This document shows positions 8,409-16,825 of a stretch of 64,000 bases of DNA, in pieces (positions within the stretch are counted from its first letter, which is position 1; every line of letters starts with the position of its first letter). Source of the DNA: LMUY01 sp965198895. Its GTDB lineage: Bacteria; Pseudomonadota; Alphaproteobacteria; Acetobacterales; Acetobacteraceae. The notes beneath the pieces are model-generated. The model made no database searches and had not been told where the DNA came from. It saw nothing but the letters and a program-made list of their open reading frames with translations. The DNA lies in contig OZ240676.1 in the NCBI GenBank assembly GCA_965198895.1, forward strand, positions 3,162,001-3,226,000, given 5' to 3'. Position numbers and translations under genes: made by a program.

Positions 8409-9413
8409 TCACGCCTCCAGCCAACCCGGCACCGGCAGCCCCTTGCCGCGCAGGAATTCCGGGTTGAACAATTTCGACTGATACCGCGCGCCACCGTCGC
8501 ACAGGATCGTAACCACGGTGTGGCCCGGCCCCAAATCGCGCGCCACGCGGATCGCCGCCGCCACGTTCAAACCGGCCGAGCCGCCGATCGAAAGCCCCTC
8601 GTGCTGCAACAGGTCGAACACCTGCTCCAGCGCCTCGGCGTCGGGAATGCGCACGGCGTCGTCGATCACCGCGCCCTCGAGGTTGGCGGTGACGCGCGAC
8701 TGGCCGATGCCCTCGGTTATCGAGCTGCCATGCGGGGTCAGGTCACCGGTCTTGATCCACCCGTAGAGGCCGCTGCCATCCGGGTCGGCGAGCACGATGC
8801 GGATGTCCGGGTTCTCTGCCTTGAGCGCCATCGACACGCCCGCCAGCGTGCCGCCCGTGCCGCAGGAGCAGGTGAAAGCATCCACCCGGCCCGCGGTCTG
8901 CTGCCAGATCTCGGGGCCGGTCGTGGTGCGGTGGCCGTCGCGATTGGCCAGGTTGTCGAACTGGTTGGCCCAGACAGCGCCCAATTCCTGCGCCAACCGC
9001 TCGGAGGTGCGGACGTAGTTGCCGGGGTCGCTATACGGCTTCGCGGGCACCAGCCGGAGGTCGGCGCCGATCATGCGCAGGAAGTCGATCTTCTCCTGGC
9101 TCTGGGTCTCCGGCATCACGATGACGCTGCGATAGCCGCGGGCGTTGGCGACCAGCGTCAGGCCGATGCCGGTGTTGCCTGCGGTGCCCTCCACGATGGT
9201 GCCGCCGGGTTTCAGCACGCCGCGGGCCTCGGCGTCGGCGATGATGGCGAGCCCGGCGCGGTCCTTCACCGAGCCGCCGGGGTTCATGAACTCCGCCTTG
9301 CCCAGGATGGTGCAGCCGGTGGCCGCCGACGCGCGGCGCAGATGGATCAGCGGCGTATGGCCGATCGCGGCGATCATGCCGTCCATGGCTTGTATCGGGT
9401 TTGTGCTTTGCAT
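8409..9413 (-). CDS. Cysteine synthase-like PLP-dependent enzyme
   Basis: 334 residues, fold type II PLP enzyme. The PLP lysine is K50 in MNPGGSVKDRAG; the substrate loop reads EGTAGNTGIG (75-84) instead of the T/S-SGNTG of classical CysK, and the phosphate-binding loop is CGTGGTLAG. The family makes cysteine from O-acetylserine and sulfide or does related beta-replacements. The Ala in the loop marks a sub-branch also seen in other alphaproteobacteria and fungi (recalled, not checked). It is divergent from a rhodanese gene 41 bp away, which would suit sulfur metabolism. Confidence 0.85.
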   Translation of the reverse strand: MQSTNPIQAMDGMIAAIGHTPLIHLRRASAATGCTILGKAEFMNPGGSVKDRAGLAIIADAEARGVLKPGGTIVEGTAGNTGIGLTLVANARGYRSVIVMPETQSQEKIDFLRMIGADLRLVPAKPYSDPGNYVRTSERLAQELGAVWANQFDNLANRDGHRTTTGPEIWQQTAGRVDAFTCSCGTGGTLAGVSMALKAENPDIRIVLADPDGSGLYGWIKTGDLTPHGSSITEGIGQSRVTANLEGAVIDDAVRIPDAEALEQVFDLLQHEGLSIGGSAGLNVAAAIRVARDLGPGHTVVTILCDGGARYQSKLFNPEFLRGKGLPVPGWLEA

Positions 9414-9454
9414 CGTGCTGGGGCACCTTCTGGGCCGGTTTTGGAAATTGGAAC

Positions 9455-9865
9455 ATGGTAGAGAACGTCGCGCCGAAACAGGTCTGGGAAGCACTGAACA
9501 GCGATCCAAAGGCCCGCCTGGTGGACGTGCGCACCGATATCGAATGGGCACAGATCGGCGTCCCCGACCTCACGGAGGCGGGCAAGCAGCCGGCGCTGGT
9601 GTCATGGCAGGTCGCACCGACCATGCAGGTCAACGGCAATTTCCTGGCCGAGATGCGCGCCGCCGGGGTGACCGAAGACGATCACATCTACTTCCTCTGC
9701 CGCAGCGGGGTGCGTTCGACGGCCGCAGCCCAGGCCGCACAGGCCGCCGGGTTCACCCACAGCTACAACATCGCCGACGGGTTCGAAGGCCCGCCGGACG
9801 GGCGCGGCGAGCGTGGCACGGTGGCGGGATGGCAAGCCGACGGCCTGCCGTGGACGCGCGACTGA
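9455..9865 (+). CDS. Rhodanese-like domain protein
   Basis: 136 residues, a single rhodanese domain. LVDVRTDIEW is the typical N-terminal strand-loop and C82-RSGVRS is the active-site loop that carries the persulfide in sulfurtransferases. No signal peptide is seen, so it should act in the cytoplasm. Its divergent neighbour is a cysteine synthase-like gene. ATG 9455 is chosen because the conserved fold starts a few residues later; an in-frame ATG at 9401 would add an unrelated leader. It converges with mgtC, 4 bp between stops. Confidence 0.87.
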   Translation: MVENVAPKQVWEALNSDPKARLVDVRTDIEWAQIGVPDLTEAGKQPALVSWQVAPTMQVNGNFLAEMRAAGVTEDDHIYFLCRSGVRSTAAAQAAQAAGFTHSYNIADGFEGPPDGRGERGTVAGWQADGLPWTRD

Positions 9866-9869
9866 TCCG

Positions 9870-10604
9870 CTACCCGGTGATGCTCGACGCCCAGGTCGCG
9901 CTCTCGATCATGGGGGACTGTTCCAGCCGGTCCGTCAGCGCGTCCAACTCGCCGGCATCCGCCTCGAGCGAGGTGAGCGTCGCCGCGAGTTCGATGAGCG
10001 GGCCGCTGCCGGGAGTGACCTCGATGTCCTGGACCGGATAGTTCGCGGCTTCGAGCGTATCGGCCAGCAGGTCGCGAACGTCGGCCAGGTCCGCTTGCCG
10101 GCAGGTGACCAGGACGCTGTAGCGCTGCTCGGTGCCGGAGTCGGCGGTCGGGCGTCGGTTCACCCAGTTGACCAGCGGCCGTAGCAACGTGTTGCCGGCG
10201 AGAACGAATACGGTGAGCGACGCCGCCTCGCCCGGCAGGCCGCTGCCCGCGAAGGCGCCGACCGCGGCCGAGCACCAGAGGGTCGCCGCCGTATTCAGCC
10301 CGCGCACGGTGCCGCCGTCCTTGAGGATGACGCCCGCGCCGAGGAAGCCGATGCCGGACACCACGTAGGCGATGATGCGCGTGCCGCCATCCATGCCGAG
10401 CAGCCGGATCCCGAGTGCGGAGAACGCGGCGGCGCCGATGCAGACGAGCACGTTGGTCCGCAACCCGGCATTACGCTGCCGCCACTGCCGCTCGAACCCG
10501 ATCGCCGTGCCCAGCACGAAGGCCGTCGCGAGCGACACGTTCATCTGCACCAGCGGCATCGCCAGCCAATCGGCCAGCACAGCGCGGAGGTCGGCCCCGT
10601 TCAC
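9870..10604 (-). CDS. MgtC/SapB family membrane protein
   Basis: 244 residues from a GTG start. The N-terminal half has about four or five membrane helices with the MgtC signature ERQWRQRNAGLRTN and GIGFLGAGVILKDG; the C-terminal part (about 150-244) is a soluble ACT-like domain. Relatives act in growth at low Mg2+ and inside hosts, partly by restraining F-type ATP synthase. The mRNA leader is unusual: the ribosome binding site AGAAGG lies in the 3' arm of a 16-bp hairpin that begins just after the stop codon of the upstream DUF2272 gene. Confidence 0.87.
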   Translation of the reverse strand: MNGADLRAVLADWLAMPLVQMNVSLATAFVLGTAIGFERQWRQRNAGLRTNVLVCIGAAAFSALGIRLLGMDGGTRIIAYVVSGIGFLGAGVILKDGGTVRGLNTAATLWCSAAVGAFAGSGLPGEAASLTVFVLAGNTLLRPLVNWVNRRPTADSGTEQRYSVLVTCRQADLADVRDLLADTLEAANYPVQDIEVTPGSGPLIELAATLTSLEADAGELDALTDRLEQSPMIESATWASSITG

Positions 10605-10606
10605 GC

Positions 10607-10645
10607 CCTTCTGCCTCTCCCGGCCTTTACGGGAGAGGCAGAAGG
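10607..10645 (-). promoter_or_regulatory. 16-bp perfect hairpin hiding the mgtC ribosome binding site
   Basis: Positions 10607-10622 and 10630-10645 are perfectly complementary with a 7-base loop. In the minus-strand mRNA the hairpin starts right after the DUF2272 TAA and its 3' arm ends with AGAAGG, 2 bases before the mgtC GTG. The core CTCTCCCG/CGGGAGAG resembles the dispersed REP-like family. It may act as an RNA switch, a coupling element or a partial terminator. Confidence 0.7.
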
Positions 10646-11494
10646 TTAGGCGTCATACGACACGCGCAGCACCACGAACCATGGGTAGCGCGTGTCCACC
10701 ACGCCCGTGACCGGGTCGGCCAACATGCCGGAAGGCGTCGTCGGGACGTGTTTTTCGGTCACCGCATCATCTACGTTGCCGCCGATGACGGTGAGCTGGC
10801 CGCCGCCCGCCGCCACGACGATGTCGCAATGGCCGGGGAACGAGGATGGCGTCGGCAGTTGGTCATACGTCAGCGCGCCACTATGGCCACGCGCCATGCA
10901 GATGATGTCCCCTGGCACCGGCGCGTACGCATCGACCCGCTGCGCCGTCACGACCAGGGGGCCGCCGCCCGCGTCCGCCTGGGTCTTGGCCGCGTTGATG
11001 TAGTCGGCATGCGCGGCGGAATACGGGAACCGCTCACCGGCGCCGGCAATACGCATGACGTAGGAGATGAACGCCGCCGACCACGCGTAATGGCCATCTT
11101 GCCCGGCGGGGAACACCTGGCCGTTGGCATCGTGCTTACCCGTCCAATACGCCGTCACCGACCCGGCGTCCTCGCCGTTCCACCAATACTCGCCAACCCG
11201 CTCCCATAGCCCGGGATAGCGCTCCGGCTTCTCGTCCGGGCCACGCGGCGGGCGGGTGCCCGGCGGATCGTCGTCCACCGGCGAGTTGAACACGCGCCAT
11301 TCCCGCAACGCGATCGCGATCGCGTCGGCGCGGGAGAACGGGGCGTACCCCAGGCGGGCAAACGGCGGCACCTGGCCGAAACCGGCGGCCGGTACCGAAG
11401 GCACGGCTGCGGTCGGGGCAGGTGGGGCGGGGGGGCGGGCGGCACAGGCGGCAAGGCAAGCAGCAGCAAACAGCGCGGCGGTCGGTCGGAGCAT
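10646..11494 (-). CDS. DUF2272 domain lipoprotein
   Basis: 282 residues. A lipoprotein signal with lipobox LAAC (about residues 14-17) is followed by a Pro/Ala linker and a DUF2272 domain, seen in GEYWWNGEDAGSVTAYWTGKHD and HYAWSAAFISYVMRIAG, which has a Cys/His/Asp hydrolase look shared with NlpC/CHAP-like folds. It is probably anchored to the outer membrane. The function of the family is not established. mgtC lies 41 bp downstream on the same strand and may be translated in coupling with it. Confidence 0.78.
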   Translation of the reverse strand: MLRPTAALFAAACLAACAARPPAPPAPTAAVPSVPAAGFGQVPPFARLGYAPFSRADAIAIALREWRVFNSPVDDDPPGTRPPRGPDEKPERYPGLWERVGEYWWNGEDAGSVTAYWTGKHDANGQVFPAGQDGHYAWSAAFISYVMRIAGAGERFPYSAAHADYINAAKTQADAGGGPLVVTAQRVDAYAPVPGDIICMARGHSGALTYDQLPTPSSFPGHCDIVVAAGGGQLTVIGGNVDDAVTEKHVPTTPSGMLADPVTGVVDTRYPWFVVLRVSYDA

Positions 11495-11507
11495 TGTGCA
11501 GGGGTCT

Positions 11508-12599
11508 TCAGTTATGGCCGGGGAACAGCGTCGACAGGCCCTCTGCCGTTGCCGCGCAGCGTCCACGTTCGGTGATCAATCCCGTAACCAGCCGCGCCGG
11601 GGTCACGTCGAACGCCGGGTTGGCGGCCGGGCTGCCCGAGGCGGCGGTGCGCACGGTCGTGATCTTGCCGTCCAGCCCGCGGCCGGTGACGGTGGTGACC
11701 TCGCTTGCCTCGCGCTCCTCGATCTCGATCTCGGTCAAGCCGTCCGATACCGACCAGTCGATCGTGGACGACGGGCAGGCCACCCAGAACGGAACATTGT
11801 TGTCCTGCGCCGCAAGCGCCTTGAGGTAGGTTCCGATCTTGTTGGCCACGTCGCCCGTCTTGGTGACGCGGTCGGTGCCGACGATCACGAGATCCACCTC
11901 GCCACGCTGCATCAGGTGTCCGCCGGCATTGTCCGCGATCACCGTGTGCGGCACGCCATGGCGCCCCAGTTCCCAGGCGGTGAGGAAGGCGCCCTGGTTG
12001 CGCGGCCGGGTCTCGTCAACCCAAACCTCGACCGGTATCTTCTCCTCGAACGCGGCGTAGATCGGGGCGAGTGCCGTGCCCCAATCGACCGTCGCGAGCC
12101 AGCCGGCATTGCAATGGGTGAGTACGCGGGCCGGACGGCCGGTCGCCGCGTGCACGTCGCGGATCAGCCCGGCGCCGTGTTCACCGATCGCCTTGTTCTG
12201 GGCGACGTCCTCCTCCGCGATCAGTGCGGCCTCCTCGTAGGCGACGCGGACGCGGTCGGCGGAGGCGGTGTTGCGCAGCCGGGTCAACATGCGGTTGGTG
12301 GCCCATTTCAGGTTCACCGCGGTCGGCCGCGTGGCATTCAACTGTGCAGCGGCGCGCTCCATCGCCTCGGTCGAGCAGTTGTCGCGGAGCGCCAGCGCCA
12401 TGCCATACGCCGCCACGGCTCCGATCAGCGGGGCGCCGCGAACCTGCATCGTGCGGATCGCATGGGCCGCTTCGCCCACCGTCGTCAGCCGCAGGAAGTC
12501 GAGCGACCACGGCAGCTTCGTCTGGTCGATGATGCGGACCGACCAGCCATCCGATGGCTCCAGCCAGACGCAGCGATAGGGCGTTCCGTCGATCTTCAA
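11508..12599 (-). CDS. mtnA: S-methyl-5-thioribose-1-phosphate isomerase
   Basis: 363 residues, full family length. The catalytic Cys163 is in THCNAGWLAT and Asp243 in GTDRVTKTGD, matching the known MtnA active site; the N-terminal MQVRGAPLIG loop is also typical. The enzyme turns methylthioribose-1-phosphate into methylthioribulose-1-phosphate in methionine salvage. Methylthioadenosine, the source, is produced by the spermidine synthase coded at 33 kb. No other mtn gene is nearby. Confidence 0.93.
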   Translation of the reverse strand: MKIDGTPYRCVWLEPSDGWSVRIIDQTKLPWSLDFLRLTTVGEAAHAIRTMQVRGAPLIGAVAAYGMALALRDNCSTEAMERAAAQLNATRPTAVNLKWATNRMLTRLRNTASADRVRVAYEEAALIAEEDVAQNKAIGEHGAGLIRDVHAATGRPARVLTHCNAGWLATVDWGTALAPIYAAFEEKIPVEVWVDETRPRNQGAFLTAWELGRHGVPHTVIADNAGGHLMQRGEVDLVIVGTDRVTKTGDVANKIGTYLKALAAQDNNVPFWVACPSSTIDWSVSDGLTEIEIEEREASEVTTVTGRGLDGKITTVRTAASGSPAANPAFDVTPARLVTGLITERGRCAATAEGLSTLFPGHN

Positions 12600-12606
12600 A
12601 GCGAGG

Positions 12607-13092
12607 CTATATCCTTTGATGCAGAACGCAGACGAGGGTGAACAGCCGGCGTGCCGTGGGGAAGTCGATCGTGATCTTGCCGTCCAGCCGCTCCACCATC
12701 AGCGCGGCGCCCTCGTTGTGCAGCCCGCGGCGGCCCATGTCGATGGCCTGGATGCGCTCGGCGCGACCCTCCTCCATGGCCATCACATGGCTGTCCACCA
12801 ACATCTGGTAATCCTTGATCAGTCCGCGGAACGGGCCGAGTGCCAGCACCACCGCCTGCAACGGCGCATCCGCCAGGTCGCGCACGTCGAACACCAGCCG
12901 CCCTTCCTGCACCGAGAGATGCAGCGCGTAGGGACCGGGCTTCGCCGTCAGGGCGAAGCGGTTCTCGGCGGCGAGATCGTTGGTGGCTTGGATCTGGTCG
13001 GCTTCCTGAAGCGGCGAGAGCCGGGTCAGCGCCTCGCCATCCAGAATGACGCGCTCGATCCGCTCGCGTGACGTCACGTCCGACCCGCTCAC
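12607..13092 (-). CDS. UPF0262 family protein
   Basis: 161 residues matching the alphaproteobacterial UPF0262 family (recognised by SPLQEADQIQATNDLAAENRF and the middle part GPFRGLIKDYQMLVDSH). It is soluble, with no signal peptide. Its function is unknown. It overlaps the upstream DUF983 gene by 4 bp (ATGA) and precedes mtnA by 7 bp, so the three form a tight operon. Confidence 0.85.
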   Translation of the reverse strand: MSGSDVTSRERIERVILDGEALTRLSPLQEADQIQATNDLAAENRFALTAKPGPYALHLSVQEGRLVFDVRDLADAPLQAVVLALGPFRGLIKDYQMLVDSHVMAMEEGRAERIQAIDMGRRGLHNEGAALMVERLDGKITIDFPTARRLFTLVCVLHQRI

Positions 13093-13514
13093 TCGTCAGC
13101 CGGCTTCATCATGCCGAGTTTCAGCATCAGCCCGAGCGTGGCGCCTTTGATCGGGCGCAACAGCAGCACCGACAAGATGACCGTGGCGGGCAACCAAATG
13201 ATGGCCTGAACCCAATACGGCGGGTCGTAGGCCCGGTAGGTGGCGAACATCAGCCCGACCACGACATGGGCCACGATGAAGACGGTGAAATACGGCGGTG
13301 CGTCGTCCGCCCGCAGCTCGCCGAGCGGCGCCGAGCAGACTGCGCAGACTGGCACCACGCGCAGGTAGCCGATGAAGACGTGCGTCAGCCCGCAGGCCGG
13401 GCACAATCCTCGCGCCCCGCGCAGCATCGCCACGGGCAGGGCTGGCAAGGGCCATGGCGTCGTTCGTGGCGTCCGGTCGGGCTCCCACCTCGTGGGGGCG
13501 TTGGTGTCGGGCAT
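13089..13514 (-). CDS. DUF983 family membrane protein
   Basis: 141 residues. Two Cys-x-x-Cys pairs (CPACG and CAVC) form a likely zinc ribbon, followed by two membrane helices (about 75-95 and 103-123). This is the DUF983 layout, often found near heme-copper oxidase or cell-envelope genes in alphaproteobacteria; here it leads the UPF0262-mtnA operon. Function unknown. ATG 13514 is chosen since the earlier in-frame start at 13658 would overlap the region ahead of prpD with no similarity. Confidence 0.8.
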   Translation of the reverse strand: MPDTNAPTRWEPDRTPRTTPWPLPALPVAMLRGARGLCPACGLTHVFIGYLRVVPVCAVCSAPLGELRADDAPPYFTVFIVAHVVVGLMFATYRAYDPPYWVQAIIWLPATVILSVLLLRPIKGATLGLMLKLGMMKPADE

Positions 13515-13637
13515 CGCGGGACCTCGTTGGGCGGCAGGACAGCATACGCCATTCCGCTGCCTAAAACGACTCGACTGTGCCGGCAGCTGCGCTTGCCCCA
13601 TGCAGCAGCCGCTCCTAGGAAGCTGGACTAAGACTAG

Positions 13638-13666
13638 GCCGCAATCGAGGGGCCGCAATCGAGGGA
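13638..13666. repeat. Short tandem duplication upstream of prpD
   Basis: The 14-base unit GGCCGCAATCGAGG is present twice with at most a base of difference, just ahead of the prpD ribosome binding site. It could be a paired operator or a slip duplication. Confidence 0.5.
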
Positions 13667-13675
13667 GTTCTCTAC

Positions 13676-15175
13676 ATGATCAGTCACGACGTCCGTGTTC
13701 ATCCATCCAAGGACGTGCTCAAGCGGGAGGACCAGCTCGCTTGGAAGATCGCAGCCGTCGCCGCCGACAAGGTGCGGGTGCAGCCGGACGTGGCGGACAT
13801 GATCGTCAACCGTATCATCGACAACGCGGCGGTCGCGATCGCCTCGGTCAACCGTTCCGCCCCGACATCGGCGCGCGGCATGGCGATGGGGCATCCGCGC
13901 AAAGGCGGCGCCACGGTGTTCGGCCTGCCGTCCAAGATGCGCTTCAGTCCGGAGTGGGCCGCATGGGCGAACGGCACGGCGGTGCGCGAACTGGACATGC
14001 ACGATACCTTCCTCGCGGCCGACTACTCCCACCCCGGCGACAACATTCCGCCGATTCTCGCGGTGGCGCAGACGCTGGACAAGTCGGGCGCCGACCTCAT
14101 CCGCGGGCTCGCGACCGGCTACGAGATCCAGATCGACCTGGTGCGCGCGATCTGCCTGCACGAGCACAAGATCGACCACATCGCCCATCTCGCCCCGGCG
14201 ATGGCGGCCGGCATCGGCACGCTGCTCGGATTGAAGACGGACGTGATCTACCAGGCGGTGCAGCAGGCGGTGCATGTCAGCTTCACGACCCGGCAGTCGC
14301 GCAAGGGCGAGATCAGCTCGTGGAAAGCGTACGCGCCATCGCACGCCGGCAAGCTCGCGATCGAAGCGGTGGACCGCGCGATGCGGGGCGAGGGTGCGCC
14401 CAGCCCGATCTACGAAGGCGAGGACAGCGTGATCGCCTGGATGCTGGACGGCAAGGACGCGCAGTATTCCGTGCCGCTGCCCGGCCCGAAGGAGCCGAAG
14501 CGCGCCATCATGGACAGCTACACCAAGGAGCACTCGGCCGAATACCAGAGCCAGGCGCTGATCGACCTCGCGTTCCGCATGCGCGAGCAGGTGGGCGACA
14601 CCAAGAAGGTCGAGAAGATCGTCATCCACACCAGCCACCACACGCACTACGTCATCGGCACCGGCGCCAACGACCCGCAGAAGATGGACCCGAAGGCCAG
14701 CCGCGAGACGCTCGACCACTCGATCATGTACATCTTCGCCGTCGCCCTGCAGGACGGGCGCTGGCACCACGTGGACAGCTACGCACCGGCGCGCGCCAAG
14801 CGGCGGGACACGGTGGAGCTGTGGCACAAGATCGAAACCACCGAGGACGCGGCGTGGACGCAGCGCTACCACTCGCGCGATCCGAATGAACTCGCGTTTG
14901 GCGCACGCGTCGTGATCACGATGAAGGACGGCTCGGTGATCGAGGACGAACTGGCGATCGCCAACGCGCATCCGCTGGGTGCGACACCGTGGGGACGCGA
15001 CGACTACATCGGCAAGTTCCACGTCATGACGGACGGGCTGATCACGCCGAAGGAGGCCGCGCGGTTCCTGCAGGCGGTGCAGTCGCTGCCGGAGCTGACG
15101 GCGGGTGAGCTCGACCAATTGAACGTCGTATTGCCGAATGGGGCGTTAGTCGAAGCGAAGCCAGGCATCTTTTAG
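13676..15175 (+). CDS. prpD: MmgE/PrpD family 2-methylcitrate dehydratase
   Basis: 499 residues, the usual PrpD length. Family landmarks include RELDMHDTFLAADYSHPGDN near residue 105 and SSWKAYAPSHAGK near residue 215. PrpD dehydrates 2-methylcitrate to 2-methyl-cis-aconitate in the methylcitrate cycle for propionyl-CoA. prpC follows in the same direction after 128 bp that hold two REP-like hairpins. prpB (methylisocitrate lyase) is not in the window. The RBS-like GAGGGAG precedes the ATG. Confidence 0.92.
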   Translation: MISHDVRVHPSKDVLKREDQLAWKIAAVAADKVRVQPDVADMIVNRIIDNAAVAIASVNRSAPTSARGMAMGHPRKGGATVFGLPSKMRFSPEWAAWANGTAVRELDMHDTFLAADYSHPGDNIPPILAVAQTLDKSGADLIRGLATGYEIQIDLVRAICLHEHKIDHIAHLAPAMAAGIGTLLGLKTDVIYQAVQQAVHVSFTTRQSRKGEISSWKAYAPSHAGKLAIEAVDRAMRGEGAPSPIYEGEDSVIAWMLDGKDAQYSVPLPGPKEPKRAIMDSYTKEHSAEYQSQALIDLAFRMREQVGDTKKVEKIVIHTSHHTHYVIGTGANDPQKMDPKASRETLDHSIMYIFAVALQDGRWHHVDSYAPARAKRRDTVELWHKIETTEDAAWTQRYHSRDPNELAFGARVVITMKDGSVIEDELAIANAHPLGATPWGRDDYIGKFHVMTDGLITPKEAARFLQAVQSLPELTAGELDQLNVVLPNGALVEAKPGIF

Positions 15176-15239
15176 GCTCCGCCAGGAAGGGGCCAACTCG
15201 TGAAAGAGAGCCGTCCCCTTCACCCCTGGTACTAGGTTT

Positions 15240-15282
15240 CCAAAGGACGACTGTCCTTTGGCGGGTGCAGGGCAGAGCCCTG
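15240..15282. repeat. REP-like double hairpin between prpD and prpC
   Basis: Two perfect hairpins side by side: CCAAAGGAC/GTCCTTTGG (15240-15261, 4-base loop) and CAGGGC/GCCCTG (15268-15282, 3-base loop). This pairing resembles a repeat I recall as common between genes in Acetobacteraceae. It may set the relative level of prpD and prpC by mRNA processing or termination. Confidence 0.65.
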
Positions 15283-15303
15283 TTCTAACTGGAGTGGAAG
15301 ACC

Positions 15304-16455
15304 ATGTCCGAGACCCTCGTAAACAAGCCCAAGAAGTCCGTGGCGCTCTCCGGCGTCACTGCCGGCAACACCGCGCTGTGCACCGTCGGCCGCACCGGCA
15401 ACGATCTGCACTACCGCGGCTACGACATCCTCGAGATCGCCGAGACCTGCGAGTTCGAGGAGATCGCCCACCTGCTCGTCCACGACACGCTGCCGACCGA
15501 GGCGCAGCTGCGCGCCTACAAGGCCAAGCTGCGTGCGCTGCGCGGCATCCCCGCCTCTGTCCGCAGCGTACTCGAAGCGTTGCCAGCCGCGACCCATCCG
15601 ATGGACGTCATGCGCACGGCCGTGTCGGCCCTCGGCTGCGCGCTGCCCGAGCGGGACGATCACAACCACCCGGGTGCGCGCGATATCGCGGACCGGCTGA
15701 TGGCGAGCCTCGGTTCGATGCTGCTGTACTGGTTCCACTGGTCGCAGAACGGCAAGCGCATCGAAGTGGAGACCGACGACGACAGCATCGGTGGCCACTT
15801 CCTGCATCTGCTGCACGGCACGGCGCCGTCGGCCTCGTGGGTACGCGCGATGCACACGTCGCTGAACCTGTATGCCGAGCACGAGTTCAATGCGTCCACC
15901 TTCACCTGCCGCGTCATCGCCGGCACGGGTTCGGACCTTTATTCCGCGATCACCGGCGGCATCGGTGCACTGCGCGGCCCCAAGCACGGTGGTGCGAACG
16001 AGGTGGCGCTCGAGGTGCAGCAGCGTTACGCGACGCCCGACGAGGCGGAGGCCGACATTCGCCGCCGGGTCGCGAACAAGGAGGTGGTGATCGGCTTCGG
16101 TCACCCGGTCTACACCGTCAGCGATCCGCGTAACGTCGTGATCAAGGGCGTCGCGAAGCAACTGTCCGAGGAGGCCGGCAACATGGCGATCTTCAATATC
16201 GCCGACCGGCTCGAGGCCGTGATGCACGAGACCAAGAAGATGTTTGCCAACCTCGATTGGTTCAGTGCGGTGTCGTATCACCGGATGGGCGTGCCGACGG
16301 CGATGTTCACACCGTTGTTCGTCATCTCCCGCACGTCCGGTTGGGCGGCGCATGTGATGGAGCAGCGCATCGACAACAAGATCATCCGCCCGGCTGCAAA
16401 CTACACCGGTCCGGAGGACCGCACCTTCGTGCCGTTGGCGCAGCGGACGGCTTAA
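15304..16455 (+). CDS. prpC: 2-methylcitrate synthase / citrate synthase
   Basis: 383 residues, typical of the short type II-like PrpC group. Citrate synthase catalytic features are seen in GPKHGGANE, VIGFGHPVYTVSDPRN and the C-terminal RTSGWAAHVMEQ with its preceding AVSYHRMGVP. It condenses propionyl-CoA with oxaloacetate; many members also use acetyl-CoA. Its position after prpD supports the methylcitrate cycle. A clear RBS (ACTGGAGTGG) precedes the ATG. Confidence 0.92.
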   Translation: MSETLVNKPKKSVALSGVTAGNTALCTVGRTGNDLHYRGYDILEIAETCEFEEIAHLLVHDTLPTEAQLRAYKAKLRALRGIPASVRSVLEALPAATHPMDVMRTAVSALGCALPERDDHNHPGARDIADRLMASLGSMLLYWFHWSQNGKRIEVETDDDSIGGHFLHLLHGTAPSASWVRAMHTSLNLYAEHEFNASTFTCRVIAGTGSDLYSAITGGIGALRGPKHGGANEVALEVQQRYATPDEAEADIRRRVANKEVVIGFGHPVYTVSDPRNVVIKGVAKQLSEEAGNMAIFNIADRLEAVMHETKKMFANLDWFSAVSYHRMGVPTAMFTPLFVISRTSGWAAHVMEQRIDNKIIRPAANYTGPEDRTFVPLAQRTA

Positions 16456-16509
16456 ACGGTCCAAAACCGCTTATTGTTGGACGAGGCAAGTAAAAGTTGA
16501 CGTTTTTGT

Positions 16510-16538
16510 TTGACATGCGAACGGCGAGCGCGAGATAG
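16510..16538 (+). promoter_or_regulatory. Sigma70-type promoter candidate upstream of the histone-like gene
   Basis: TTGACA (16510-16515), 17-base spacer, AGATAG (16533-16538). The start would fall near 16545, giving a leader of about 280 bases for the gene at 16826, or a separate small RNA that opens with the hairpin at 16550. Confidence 0.45.
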
Positions 16539-16549
16539 CGGAACTGCAT

Positions 16550-16586
16550 GCGTCGCGATCGATTCGCTAGACATCGATCGCGACGC
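16550..16586. repeat. Perfect 14-bp inverted repeat in the 370-bp gap after prpC
   Basis: 16550-16563 and 16573-16586 are exact reverse complements (GCGTCGCGATCGAT) with a 9-base loop. No T-run follows, so a simple terminator is unlikely. It lies about 5 bases after the predicted start of transcription. The remainder of the 16456-16825 gap shows no gene. Confidence 0.7.
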
Positions 16587-16640
16587 AGGATGGCAGGGAG
16601 TACGGCACTTGCACCGACGCCAGTCCCACTCGCAGCACGG

Positions 16641-16660
16641 CGTGGCAAGGTCTTGCCACG
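16641..16660. promoter_or_regulatory. 20-bp palindrome, possible operator
   Basis: CGTGGCAAG and CTTGCCACG flank 2 bases, a perfect 9-bp dyad. The short centre favours a protein-binding site over an RNA hairpin. The binding protein is unknown. Confidence 0.5.
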
Positions 16661-16825
16661 GCATCATCCTGCTTCCGCGGCACGGCGCTGACCGTGTTTG
16701 CAAGTCGCCGGCCACGCACTCCGCGCGCGTCGCCGGCGTTCACCTGCTGCTCGGAGGAACTGGCTGCATACGCGGCCGTTCGTTTTCTTGCGTCACTCGA
16801 AACGGCCCCTAAGGAACCTGGAACA

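Noticed and set aside
16550..16586. Rho-independent terminator for prpC
   Set aside because: The stem is perfect but no T-run follows on either strand, and a promoter lies directly before it.
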